Origin: Eubacterium coprostanoligenes
GTDB lineage: Bacteria; Bacillota; Clostridia; Oscillospirales; Acutalibacteraceae
Length of the DNA stretch: 64,000 bases
Direction of reading: 5' to 3'
Assembly (NCBI RefSeq): GCF_900167205.1
Contig: NZ_FUWW01000008.1
Location: forward strand, 23,654 to 87,653
The notes under the pieces are model-generated. The model had not been told where the DNA came from. It searched no databases and saw only the letters and a list, made by a program, of their open reading frames with translations. This document shows, in pieces, positions 35,171-44,674 of the stretch; the first letter of the stretch is position 1; each line of letters begins with the position of its first letter. The position numbers and the translations under genes were made by a program.

Positions 35171-36592
35171 ATGACACCGGCTGAAGAATATATAAATTCA
35201 ATAAAAGGTAAAAAAGTTGCATTTGTGGGTATGGGAGTTGCAAATACTCCGTGTGCCGAATTTTTGGCAAAAAACGGGATAGAAACCTATGCTTGCGATA
35301 TGCGAGATAAAAAGTATATCGGTGAGGATGTTTGCAAGCGTCTTGAAAGTTTGGGCGTTCATTTCTCACTCGGCGAACATTATCTTGATGTTTTGCCGCA
35401 GATGGACATTGTTTTTCGTTCTCACGGAATTTTGCCGTTTCAAAATCCTTGGATTGGCGAATGTATCAAAAGAGGACAAACTGTCACAACAGAAATGGAA
35501 GTGTTTTTTAAATACTGCCCGTCAAAGATTTTTGCAGTGACAGGCTCAAACGGAAAAACTACCACAACAACACTCATTTCAAAAATGCTTGAAGCAGAGG
35601 GCTACAAGGTGTTCCTCGGCGGAAATATCGGCAAAGCTCTTATGCCGTGCCTTGATGAAATCACCAAAGATGACATAGCTGTTGTTGAGCTTTCATCATT
35701 CCAACTTCTCACAATGGGTAATATGAAAAACAAGCCTGATGTTGCGGTTGTGACAAATATTGAATGTACACACCAAGACCACCACATCAGCCTTGATGAA
35801 TATGTTGACGCAAAGCGTAATGTTTTGATTTATCAAAATGCCTCGCAGCGCACCGTGCTCAATGCGGATTGCGATTATTCAATCGGCAACAGCGTTTATC
35901 ACGATATGAGATATGATGTAAGAGGACAGCTCTTTGAATTTTCAATCAAGCATCCTATTGAAAACGGTGCTTATATGGATGAAGCCGGCAATATTTACTA
36001 TGCAGAAAACGGCAAAAAAACTCTTGTTATGAACAAGTCGGATATTATCATCCCCGGTATGCACAATGTTGAAAATTATTGCACCGCTATTTCTGCTGTT
36101 TGGGGTATGGTCGGTGTTGACACAATCAAAAAAATTGCACAGACCTTTGGCGGTGTTGAACATAGAATTGAATTTGTCAGAGAGTTTGACGGAGTAAGAT
36201 ATTATAACGATTCTATCGCAACTTCACCGAGCCGTGTAATCAGCGGACTAAAGGCGTTCGGTACAAAAATTATTGTTCTTATGGGCGGAAGCGACAAGGG
36301 CAACGATATGTCCGAAATGGTGCCGTATATTTTGAAATATGTAAAACTTCTTGTACTCAATGGTGCAACCGCAGACAAGATTTACGATACAATTGTTGCC
36401 GACCCGAATTACAAGGATAGCGGTATAGTAATTGAAAAAGTGCCTACAATGGCAGAGGCTCTTGAGGTTGCAAAGTTAAAGGCACAGCCGGGCGATATAG
36501 TTTCACTTTGCCCTGCGTGTCCTGCTTTTGACCAGTTCAAAACATTTGAATACAGAGGTAGAGAATTTAAAAGATTGGTTAATGAGTTTTGA
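35171..36592 (+). CDS. murD: UDP-N-acetylmuramoylalanine-D-glutamate ligase
   Basis: This 473-residue cytoplasmic Mur ligase adds D-glutamate to UDP-MurNAc-L-Ala. Motifs: N-terminal GMGVANTPCAEFL, the ATP loop AVTGSNGKTTTTTLISKML (~residue 121), NIECTHQDHH, HRIEFV and the YYNDSIATSP region. It stands apart from the usual dcw cluster. Its start is preceded by competing hairpins; AAAGGAT at 35154-35160 is the likely ribosome-binding site. Confidence 0.95.
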   Translation: MTPAEEYINSIKGKKVAFVGMGVANTPCAEFLAKNGIETYACDMRDKKYIGEDVCKRLESLGVHFSLGEHYLDVLPQMDIVFRSHGILPFQNPWIGECIKRGQTVTTEMEVFFKYCPSKIFAVTGSNGKTTTTTLISKMLEAEGYKVFLGGNIGKALMPCLDEITKDDIAVVELSSFQLLTMGNMKNKPDVAVVTNIECTHQDHHISLDEYVDAKRNVLIYQNASQRTVLNADCDYSIGNSVYHDMRYDVRGQLFEFSIKHPIENGAYMDEAGNIYYAENGKKTLVMNKSDIIIPGMHNVENYCTAISAVWGMVGVDTIKKIAQTFGGVEHRIEFVREFDGVRYYNDSIATSPSRVISGLKAFGTKIIVLMGGSDKGNDMSEMVPYILKYVKLLVLNGATADKIYDTIVADPNYKDSGIVIEKVPTMAEALEVAKLKAQPGDIVSLCPACPAFDQFKTFEYRGREFKRLVNEF

Positions 36593-36593
36593 T

Positions 36594-37610
36594 ATGAACA
36601 CTACTGAACTATTGAAAAAACTGACATCAGCAGTCGGTGTCAGCGGTATGGAAAATAATGTGTCAGCCTTGCTTGCCGATATGCTCAAGCAGTACGGCGA
36701 AGTTACGGTTGACGATATGAACAATGTTGTTTGTATCTTTGGCAAAGGTAAGCATTTTTTGCTTGATGCTCATCTTGACGAAATCGGTTTTATTGTCAAG
36801 GCTATTACAAATGACGGATTCATCAAAGTTGACAAATGCGGCGGAATTGATGAAAGAATGCTCCTTGCAAGCGAAGTTTCCGTGTGGGGCAAAAAAGAGG
36901 TTAGGGGAGTTATTTCAAACTTGCCTCCTCATCTCCAAAAATCAGGTGAGAAAAAACCGCCAAAGATTGACGAAATCGCAATTGATGTCGGTATGACAAA
37001 GGCTGAAGCGGAGAAAGTTATTTCTCTCGGCGACCGTGTAACATTCAAGCGTAATTTCAATGAACTTGTCGGCACACAAGTTTGCTCAAATGTTCTTGAC
37101 GACAGAAGCGGTGTTGCTTCAATATTGCTTGCAGTTGAAAAATTAAAGGATGTTGATGCAAAGATAACCGTTTGCTTTTCTTCCCAAGAGGAAGTCGGCA
37201 CAAGAGGTGCAAAGACTGTTGCTTACGGCAAGGATGTTGACGAAGCAATTGTTGTTGATGTGTCCTTTGGCTACACTCCGATGTGCAAAAAATCAGACTG
37301 TGGTGAAATCGGCAAGGGTGTTATGATTGGTGTTGCTCCGATTTTGGATAGCGCTATGTCACACAAAATGCAAGAGATTGCAAAGTCTATGAATATTCCT
37401 TATCAAATCGAGGTTATGGGCGGTGGTCACACAGGCACAAATGCCGATGTGATTACAATCAATCAGCGTGGAATAAAAACTTCGCTTCTTTCAATCCCTG
37501 AAAAATATATGCACTCACCGATTGAAATTGTTGATACAAAGGATGTTGAAGCAACAGCCGATTTGATTTGCGAATATATCAAGGAAAGTGTGGGTGATGT
37601 AAATGCTTAA
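36594..37610 (+). CDS. M42-family metallopeptidase (glutamyl aminopeptidase-like), first of a pair
   Basis: This 338-residue M42 enzyme is a two-metal aminopeptidase related to PepA/FrvX and misannotated endoglucanases. LDAHLDEIGF, LDDRSGVASI, SSQEEVGTRGA, IVVDVSFG and the final KYMHSPIE supply the expected metal ligands and catalytic Glu. ATG 36594 gives the family N-terminus MNTTELLKKL and lies one base after the murD stop; upstream ATGs would lie inside murD. It overlaps the next M42 gene by eight bases. Confidence 0.9.
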   Translation: MNTTELLKKLTSAVGVSGMENNVSALLADMLKQYGEVTVDDMNNVVCIFGKGKHFLLDAHLDEIGFIVKAITNDGFIKVDKCGGIDERMLLASEVSVWGKKEVRGVISNLPPHLQKSGEKKPPKIDEIAIDVGMTKAEAEKVISLGDRVTFKRNFNELVGTQVCSNVLDDRSGVASILLAVEKLKDVDAKITVCFSSQEEVGTRGAKTVAYGKDVDEAIVVDVSFGYTPMCKKSDCGEIGKGVMIGVAPILDSAMSHKMQEIAKSMNIPYQIEVMGGGHTGTNADVITINQRGIKTSLLSIPEKYMHSPIEIVDTKDVEATADLICEYIKESVGDVNA

Positions 37611-38610
37611 GGAATTGTGTCTTATTAACGGCACTTCGGGTGACGAGGGCAAGGTACGAGATTATATTATCAATCAAATCAAGGATTATTGTGAATATTC
37701 GGTTGATAATATGGGGTCGATTATTGCGTATAAAAAGGGCAAAAAAGCGCCCAAGCAAAAGATTAGCATCAACGCCCATATGGACGAGGTCGGATTTATT
37801 GTAACAGGCATAACGGATGACGGCTATTTGCGTTTTACTTCTGTCGGCGGTATAGACAGCAGAGTTTGCCTTGACCGAATTGTTACGGTTGGCAAAAAAG
37901 CTGTTAAAGGTGTAATCGGCGATAAGGCTTTTCACCTCCTTTCTTCTGATGAAAAGGACAGCTGCCCGAGTTTTGATGATTTGCTTATCGACATCGGGGC
38001 AACTTCAAAAGACGAGGCAGAGCAATATGTTTCACTCGGCGATTTTGCATATTTTTACAGCGATTATGTAGAACTTGGCAACGGATATATCAAGGCAAAG
38101 GCACTCGATGACCGTATAGGTTGTATGCTGATGATTGAACTTATAAAAAGCGAACTTGAATATGATACAGTATTTTGCTTTAACGTTCAGGAAGAAGTCG
38201 GACTTCGTGGCTCAAAATGCACTTCATATGCTGTTGATGCAGATATTGCGATTGTTCTTGAATCAACAACAGCAGGTGATTTGGACGGCGTCAGCGGTGC
38301 AGACAGAGTTTGTGTCCTCGGTGACGGTCCTGTAATTTCATTTATGGATAACCGTACGATTTATGACCGAGAACTGTTTGAACTCGGCTTTGCTGTTGCA
38401 AAGGAAAACAATATTCCTGCTCAAACAAAAACAGCGGTTGCGGGCGGCAATGACGCAGGTGCAATTCAAACAAGCGGTGACGGAGCAAGAGTTATGGCAA
38501 TTTCGCTCCCGACTCGCTATATTCATTCGGGTGCAAGCGTAGTGAAAACATCCGATATAGATGATACAAGGAGATTACTAAAGGCGTTGCTACCTAAATT
38601 GACCGATTAA
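37603..38610 (+). CDS. M42-family metallopeptidase, second of a pair
   Basis: This 335-residue paralogue of the preceding protein has NAHMDEVGF, ALDDRIGCML, NVQEEVGLRGSKC, VLESTTAGD and RYIHSGASV in the same order, so the metal site looks intact. The two are clearly divergent, not a recent duplication. M42 enzymes form large tetrahedral complexes that trim peptides; two subunits with different specificity could form hetero-complexes, which is inference. Confidence 0.9.
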   Translation: MLKELCLINGTSGDEGKVRDYIINQIKDYCEYSVDNMGSIIAYKKGKKAPKQKISINAHMDEVGFIVTGITDDGYLRFTSVGGIDSRVCLDRIVTVGKKAVKGVIGDKAFHLLSSDEKDSCPSFDDLLIDIGATSKDEAEQYVSLGDFAYFYSDYVELGNGYIKAKALDDRIGCMLMIELIKSELEYDTVFCFNVQEEVGLRGSKCTSYAVDADIAIVLESTTAGDLDGVSGADRVCVLGDGPVISFMDNRTIYDRELFELGFAVAKENNIPAQTKTAVAGGNDAGAIQTSGDGARVMAISLPTRYIHSGASVVKTSDIDDTRRLLKALLPKLTD

Positions 38611-38636
38611 TCAGATAGGTATGCCTTAATGAATTT

Positions 38637-39356
38637 ATGATAGAAATAATAGACTCGGCAGAACAATTTAACGAATGGACAAAGCGTGACATCTACTCAA
38701 TCAGGGTGTTGTCATTGCTTGAGTCCTATGGAACAAAATATCACTTTGCAACATTTTATCGTCAAATTATTGACGGCAAAATCACGGCAATTCTTTCTCG
38801 ACTTGACAACGACATAACCCTTGCACTTGATGACGGCTTTGACAATGCGGAATTTGTAAGGTTCTTTTGCATTACGGGGCACGGTGCGATTCTTTGCGAC
38901 CCGTCATTTGAATTCGGTGCAAAGTATGACGAGGGCGTAATTATGTCGTGTGAGCACAAGATGGAAAGCGTTGTTCACGGAGCAGAAATTGATGAATACC
39001 CAAAACTTATGGACCTCTTCAATTTTGTGGATTATGACGGTCAGGATTTCAAGGCTTGGTATGTTGATGTCAGCCATAGAATCAGGCATAACACTGCAAA
39101 GGCATATACCTTGAATTTTGACGGAAACATCATTTCAAGCGGTATTTTGTCATCAATTTATGACGGCTACGGTGTGCTTACAGCCGTAAGAACGGCTGAT
39201 GAATTCAAGCGAATGGGCTATGGCGGACAGCTTGTAAAATATATCTGCTCGGATGTGAAGAATACCGTATATATTATGCGTGAGCAGAACATGAACGAGC
39301 ATTTTTATAATGAACTCGGATTTGAAAATATTGGTGTATGGAGAATGTACAGATGA
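38637..39356 (+). CDS. GNAT-family N-acetyltransferase
   Basis: This 239-residue protein has a C-terminal GNAT fold with FKRMGYGGQLVKYIC (acetyl-CoA loop, ~residue 190-205) and NEHFYNELGFENIGVWRMY at the end. The N-terminal ~120 residues are a less conserved domain, so this may be a two-domain GNAT. The substrate is unknown. It overlaps the next gene by four bases (ATGA), so the two are coupled. Confidence 0.8.
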   Translation: MIEIIDSAEQFNEWTKRDIYSIRVLSLLESYGTKYHFATFYRQIIDGKITAILSRLDNDITLALDDGFDNAEFVRFFCITGHGAILCDPSFEFGAKYDEGVIMSCEHKMESVVHGAEIDEYPKLMDLFNFVDYDGQDFKAWYVDVSHRIRHNTAKAYTLNFDGNIISSGILSSIYDGYGVLTAVRTADEFKRMGYGGQLVKYICSDVKNTVYIMREQNMNEHFYNELGFENIGVWRMYR

Positions 39357-40624
39357 ATCCTTTTTTTAATATTGATGAAAGAATAGAGGCAAAATCTCAG
39401 GAAGCACTTGAAAAGTGCAAAGATGCCTTTAAATATATTGATGAAATAACAGAATACAATCAACTCAAGGTGCAAAAGGCTTTTATTGATAATGGTATAT
39501 CCGAAAGTCATTTTACATCATCAACAGGCTACGGTTACGGTGACCGTGGCAGAGAAACTCTTGATAAGGTATGGGCACAGGTTTTCGGTGCAGAGGACGC
39601 TCTTGTTCGTCATAACTTCACTTGCGGAACACACACACTTGCAACTGCACTTTTCGGCGTGCTTCGTCCGGGTAACAAAATGCTTTGTGTAACAGGCACA
39701 CCGTATGATACCATACATAATGTAATCGGTATTTCGGGCGAGGGAATGGGCTCATTAAAGGAATTCGGAGTTGAATATGATGAGGTTGCTTTGAAAGATA
39801 ATGTGCCTGATTTGGAAGCTATCAAAAATGCTGTTGATGACAGCGTGACTATGGTTTATATTCAGCGTAGCAGAGGCTATGAACTTCGTCCGTCGCTCAC
39901 CGTTGAGGTGATTGCCGATATAGTAAAAGTGGTTAAAGAAAAAAATCCAAATGTAATTGTTATGGTTGATAACTGCTATGGTGAGTTTACTCAAAAACTT
40001 GAACCTACCGAGGTTGGCGCAGATTTGATTGCAGGTTCACTCATTAAAAATGCAGGAGGCGGAATTGCAAGCACAGGCGGTTATATCGTAGGCAGACACG
40101 ATTTGGTCGAAAAATGTGCTTATAGGCTTACTACTCCCGGACTTGGCAAAGAGGTTGGTTGCACAATCGGTATGAACAGAGAACTTTATATGGGTTTGTT
40201 CTTTGCTCCGCACACCGTTGGTGAAGCTCTTAAAAGTGCTGTTTACATTTCTGCCCTTTTTGAGGGTTTCGGTTATGATGTAACACCGAAATATAACGAA
40301 AAAAGAGGCGATATCGTTCAGTGCCTCGGTCTTGAAAATAAAGAAAGTCTTGTTGCTTTTTGTCAGGGCGTTCAAAGCGGAAGTCCGATTGACAGCTTTG
40401 TTTTGCCGGAGCCGTGGGATATGCCGGGTTATGACAGCAAGGTTGTTATGGCAGCAGGTGCGTTTACATTAGGCTCATCAATCGAACTATCTGCCGACGC
40501 TCCTATTCGAGAGCCGTTTTATGCTTGGATTCAGGGCGGACTTAATTTTCATTCGGCAAAAATTTGTGCAAAACTTGCGGCACAATCTATGCTTAATAAG
40601 GGGTTGTTAAAAGGTGGAATATAA
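39353..40624 (+). CDS. Methionine gamma-lyase-like PLP enzyme (aluminium-resistance/YnbB family)
   Basis: This 423-residue PLP-dependent enzyme of the Cys/Met metabolism fold is annotated in Firmicutes as methionine gamma-lyase family or 'aluminum resistance' protein. The pyridoxal lysine is probably in GSLIKNAGGGIAS (~residue 230), with VDNCYGEF as the aspartate-containing cofactor motif and SSTGYGYGDRGRE near the N-terminus. The real substrate is not established. ATG 39353 overlaps the GNAT stop; the 3' end overlaps the DUF2461 gene by 11 bases. Confidence 0.88.
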   Translation: MNPFFNIDERIEAKSQEALEKCKDAFKYIDEITEYNQLKVQKAFIDNGISESHFTSSTGYGYGDRGRETLDKVWAQVFGAEDALVRHNFTCGTHTLATALFGVLRPGNKMLCVTGTPYDTIHNVIGISGEGMGSLKEFGVEYDEVALKDNVPDLEAIKNAVDDSVTMVYIQRSRGYELRPSLTVEVIADIVKVVKEKNPNVIVMVDNCYGEFTQKLEPTEVGADLIAGSLIKNAGGGIASTGGYIVGRHDLVEKCAYRLTTPGLGKEVGCTIGMNRELYMGLFFAPHTVGEALKSAVYISALFEGFGYDVTPKYNEKRGDIVQCLGLENKESLVAFCQGVQSGSPIDSFVLPEPWDMPGYDSKVVMAAGAFTLGSSIELSADAPIREPFYAWIQGGLNFHSAKICAKLAAQSMLNKGLLKGGI

Positions 40625-41324
40625 CTATAAAGGAATAAAGCCTGAAAGTATCGAGCTTCTTTGCCTCAACCGTTTTAATGATTCAAAACCGTTTTATGAG
40701 GAACACAAGGAAGAACTTAAGCAGGGTATCACTGTACCATTAAGACAAATGGTTCTTGATATGTCGGATGTGTTGTTTGATATTGACGACAAAATGTATC
40801 TTGACCCTGTCAGAGTTCATTCTCGTATTCACAGGGATACAAGGGGCAACCGCTCTAAAATCAAGTACAGAGAAAATATGTGGGTGTTTTTCAGACGATA
40901 TAAAAAAGAATATCCGTGTGCACCGTTTTATTATTTCGAATTCTATCCAAACAGCTATGGCTACGGTCTTGTTTTTTGGACTTGGAAAGCAAGTGATTTC
41001 AGGCTTGTTCATCAAATGATTGTTGAACAGCCAAAAAGATTCAGAAAAGCACTAAAGGCTTGTGAGGATGCAGGCTTTACCTTTGAAGCAAGAGATTTTT
41101 ACAAAAAAGAAGTTTATCCCGATGCTCCAAAGGATTTAAAACCTTATTTGCTTGCGAAAAATTTTTCGTTCACATACAACAGCTTTGATATGAGCAGAAT
41201 AGCGTCAAGCACAATTATTGACGAAATGAAACTTGCTTTTGATATTGCTCGTCCTATGTACGAGTTTATGATTGAAGCACACGAAAAAATGATGCTTGAA
41301 GGCTTGATTAAACCGGAGGAATAA
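40614..41324 (+). CDS. DUF2461 domain protein
   Basis: This 236-residue protein fits the DUF2461/TIGR02453 family: FNDSKPFYEEHKEEL near the N-terminus, RIHRDTRGNRSKIKYRENMW in the middle and a late RDFYKKEVYPD. The start is GTG 40614, with AAGGGG at ~40599. The biochemical role is unknown. It overlaps the PLP gene by 11 bases and lies 5 bases before addB, so it could be carried on either transcript. Confidence 0.82.
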   Translation: MEYNYKGIKPESIELLCLNRFNDSKPFYEEHKEELKQGITVPLRQMVLDMSDVLFDIDDKMYLDPVRVHSRIHRDTRGNRSKIKYRENMWVFFRRYKKEYPCAPFYYFEFYPNSYGYGLVFWTWKASDFRLVHQMIVEQPKRFRKALKACEDAGFTFEARDFYKKEVYPDAPKDLKPYLLAKNFSFTYNSFDMSRIASSTIIDEMKLAFDIARPMYEFMIEAHEKMMLEGLIKPEE

Positions 41325-41329
41325 TTGCT

Positions 41330-44300
41330 ATGTTACAGCTTATACTCGGTCGTTCCGGCAGTGGTAAAACTGAATATGTCTTTTCGCAGATAAAGAAACT
41401 TGTTGAAAACGGCGAGCAAAATATCCTTTTGCTTACTCCGGAGCAGTATTCATTTATCAGCGAAAGACGACTTCTGAAGGATTTGGGAGAAAGTAGGGTC
41501 AATTCGGTAGAGAATGGCTCTTTTTCTCGTTTGTCAAATGAAATCTCACGCAGGTACGGTTCTGCTCCGCTTCCCATTCTCACCAAAGGTGCAAAGGCTG
41601 TTGTTTTCAAAAAGGCTTGTGAGAATATAAAAGATGAGCTCAAACTGTTCGGTAAAAATATTGATAATGTTGCTTTTATTAATTCGGCAATCAATATTTA
41701 TGACGAAATGAAGTCTTGCCGTGTCGGTGCGGATGATATTATGCAGGCTTCTGTCAATACCGAAAAAGAAACTTTGTCGCAAAAACTTCACGATATTTCT
41801 CTTATTATGTCTGCATATGATTTGTATATTGACGGCAAATTTCTTGACGGTGCAAGCGAATTAACCCGACTTTATACAAAACTTGTTGACCTTGATTATT
41901 TTGTCGGCAGAACGGTTTTCATTGACGGATTTAACGGCTTTGTTGCACAGGAATACAAAATTCTTGAAGTGATTTTGTCGCAGGCAAAGGCTGTTTATGT
42001 GACTTTTTGTACCGATTCGCATATTAATAACGATAAATACAATTTGTTTTCTTATGTAAATAACAACATCAATTATTTGAGGGAAGCAGCTGAAAATGCA
42101 GGTGCTTCAATGCTTGAACCCATTTATCTTAAAGATAATCACAGATTTAATAATGATGAGCTTATTCTTTCTGAAAAATTTTTATTTTCGAATGTAAAAA
42201 ACACTTCCGGTGATATTCCGCAAAACATTGAACTTTATAGTGCAAAGTCGGTTACAGATGAATGCGATTTTGTGTCCGACAGAATATCAAAACTTCTTCG
42301 CTCGGGCGTCAAAGCGTCTGATATAGCGGTTATTTGCAGAGATTTGGATAAATATCAAAAGGAACTTCAGTTCTCTTTTTCAAAATATAACATTCCTTAT
42401 TTCAATGATGAAAGGCAGAATATTTCATCCGAGCCACTCATTATGTTTGTGAATTTCTTAATGAGGTGCAGTATTTATTCTTTGTCGTCAAATGACATAT
42501 TTTCTATGCTTAAAACAGGGTTGACCGCTCTTGATGATGAGGCTGTCAATGAACTTGAAAACTATGCTTTTATTTGGAATATCAAAGGCTCAAAGTGGAA
42601 AAAGGAATTCACCAATTCACCAAAAGGCTTTTCCGAGGAAATGTCCGACAATGATTTGAAAAAACTTGAAGCAATCAACAAAAGCCGAGAGTATGTTGTT
42701 GAAAGAATTCAAAAATTTAATTCGGCTTGCAAAAAGAAAACCTCTGCCGATATTTGCAAGGCAATTTATTTCACGCTTATTGATTTTTCTGTTGACGACA
42801 AACTTCGTGGACTTGCACAATCGCTTAACGACAGCGGAAAGTCGGTTCTTGCGTTTGAACAGGGCAGAGTGTGGGATTTGCTTATGGATATTCTCGACAA
42901 GCTTGCCACAATTTCCAATGACCAAAATATTACTGTTAAGGAATTTTATAAGCTGTTCAATCTTATGATTATGAACGAGGATTTAGGAAATGTTCCGTCA
43001 GGTCTTGACAATGTTCAAATCGGTTCGGCTGATAGAATAAGATGCAACAATCCTTATGCTGTTTTTGTTGTGGGTGCAAATGAGGGCGAATTCCCTCAAA
43101 GTGTCTCTTCGTCCGGCTTATTGTCCGAAAGTGACAGAAATATTCTTATTGAAAACAAATTCAAACTTTACGCTTACGGCGAAACTCTTAATGCGCAGGA
43201 AAAGTATTTTGCTTATATGGCTCTTTCCGCTCCGAGTGACAGATTGTTTGTTTCGTTCAGAAACAGCTCTGCCGACGGTGCCGAGAGTATTATTGTCAGC
43301 GAATTGAAGAACATTTTTTCAAATTTAGAGGTTCATTCTGCCGAAGCCGAATATTCCGTTTCGGCTGCGGAAACAGATGCTAACACTTTTGAAATTCTTG
43401 CTTCAAATTTTGATGATAACACAGAGTTTATTGCAACATTGAAAGAGTACTTTGCCGATAAACCCGAATTTGAAAGCAGACTTTCAGCAGTCAAGCGTCT
43501 TTCAAAAAATGAAGATATAACAATCAAAAATTCTGATTTGGCACGAAAACTTTTTAAAAACGATATGTATTTGTCGGTTTCAAAAATTGAGGATTACTAT
43601 AAATGTGCTTTTAGGTATTATTGCAAATTCGGTCTTAATGCACGCCCAAGAATTAAGGCTGAAATGAATCCTATGGAAACAGGTTCTGTCATTCACTATG
43701 TTTTGGAATGTATTGTCCGAGATTACGGCTCAAAAGGGCTTATCGAACTTAATTCAAGGCAAATCACATCAGAGGTCAAAAAATACCTTAAACAATATCT
43801 TGAAAGCAAAATGGGCGATTACAGCGAATTTACGGTTAGATTCAAATATCGCTTTATGTATCTTTCAAAGCTCATTTCGTGTGTTGTTTTGAGACTTCGT
43901 GAAGAATTCGAAAACTGCGACTTTGAACCTAAAGCATTTGAACTTTCAATCGGCAACGGTGAAAACGGCGAAAGCGTAAAATCGCAGGCTATCAATTTGC
44001 CTGACGGCGGTACAATTCAAATCCGTGGCTCAATTGACCGTGTTGATACATATACCGAAAACGGCGAACAGTATGTTCGTGTTGTTGATTATAAAAGCGG
44101 AATAAAGAAGTTTAAGTTGAGTGATATTCTCTACGGACTTAATCTTCAAATGTTTGTGTATCTGTTCACTCTTTGCAAAAGTGACAATGAACTTGCAGGC
44201 AAAGAGGCAGGTGTGCTTTATCTCCATTCTTCAAGAAAAATATATAACGTTTCAAGAAATGATATTGACTTAAGCGTTTTAAAGGAAGACAGCGATGCTT

Positions 44301-44674
44301 ATAAGATGGTCGGCGTTGTTCTTAATGACGAAGAAAATCCAATTGCAGAACATATGGAACACGATTTAAGAGGCGAGTTTATTGATGTAAAATGCTCGGC
44401 TAAAAACGGCGTCAGCGGAAGTATTGTATCTCTTGAGGATATGGGCAGAATTTCACGCAAGATTGATAGTTTAATTGAGCAGATGGGCGTTGAACTTCAT
44501 ATGGGCAAAATTATGCAAAACCCCGTTAATTCAACAAATCATAACAATACTTGTGAATTCTGTGATTATTCCTCTGTTTGTGCAAACAGAAAGGAAATTG
44601 AATTAAAGGAAATTGAAGAACTTTCGTTTTCCGATACTCTTAAAAAACTAAAGGAGGATGATGCAAATGACTAA
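41330..44674 (+). CDS. addB: Helicase-exonuclease AddAB, AddB subunit
   Basis: This 1114-residue AddB has an N-terminal P-loop GRSGSGKTEYV (~residue 7), the inactivated helicase body, and a C-terminal RecB-like nuclease with VVDYKSGIKKF (~residue 924). The iron-sulfur cysteines are visible as YKCAFRYYC (~residue 760) and CEFCDYSSVC (CxxCx5C, ~residue 1083). With AddA it resects double-strand breaks for RecA. It overlaps addA by eight bases. Confidence 0.95.
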   Translation: MLQLILGRSGSGKTEYVFSQIKKLVENGEQNILLLTPEQYSFISERRLLKDLGESRVNSVENGSFSRLSNEISRRYGSAPLPILTKGAKAVVFKKACENIKDELKLFGKNIDNVAFINSAINIYDEMKSCRVGADDIMQASVNTEKETLSQKLHDISLIMSAYDLYIDGKFLDGASELTRLYTKLVDLDYFVGRTVFIDGFNGFVAQEYKILEVILSQAKAVYVTFCTDSHINNDKYNLFSYVNNNINYLREAAENAGASMLEPIYLKDNHRFNNDELILSEKFLFSNVKNTSGDIPQNIELYSAKSVTDECDFVSDRISKLLRSGVKASDIAVICRDLDKYQKELQFSFSKYNIPYFNDERQNISSEPLIMFVNFLMRCSIYSLSSNDIFSMLKTGLTALDDEAVNELENYAFIWNIKGSKWKKEFTNSPKGFSEEMSDNDLKKLEAINKSREYVVERIQKFNSACKKKTSADICKAIYFTLIDFSVDDKLRGLAQSLNDSGKSVLAFEQGRVWDLLMDILDKLATISNDQNITVKEFYKLFNLMIMNEDLGNVPSGLDNVQIGSADRIRCNNPYAVFVVGANEGEFPQSVSSSGLLSESDRNILIENKFKLYAYGETLNAQEKYFAYMALSAPSDRLFVSFRNSSADGAESIIVSELKNIFSNLEVHSAEAEYSVSAAETDANTFEILASNFDDNTEFIATLKEYFADKPEFESRLSAVKRLSKNEDITIKNSDLARKLFKNDMYLSVSKIEDYYKCAFRYYCKFGLNARPRIKAEMNPMETGSVIHYVLECIVRDYGSKGLIELNSRQITSEVKKYLKQYLESKMGDYSEFTVRFKYRFMYLSKLISCVVLRLREEFENCDFEPKAFELSIGNGENGESVKSQAINLPDGGTIQIRGSIDRVDTYTENGEQYVRVVDYKSGIKKFKLSDILYGLNLQMFVYLFTLCKSDNELAGKEAGVLYLHSSRKIYNVSRNDIDLSVLKEDSDAYKMVGVVLNDEENPIAEHMEHDLRGEFIDVKCSAKNGVSGSIVSLEDMGRISRKIDSLIEQMGVELHMGKIMQNPVNSTNHNNTCEFCDYSSVCANRKEIELKEIEELSFSDTLKKLKEDDAND

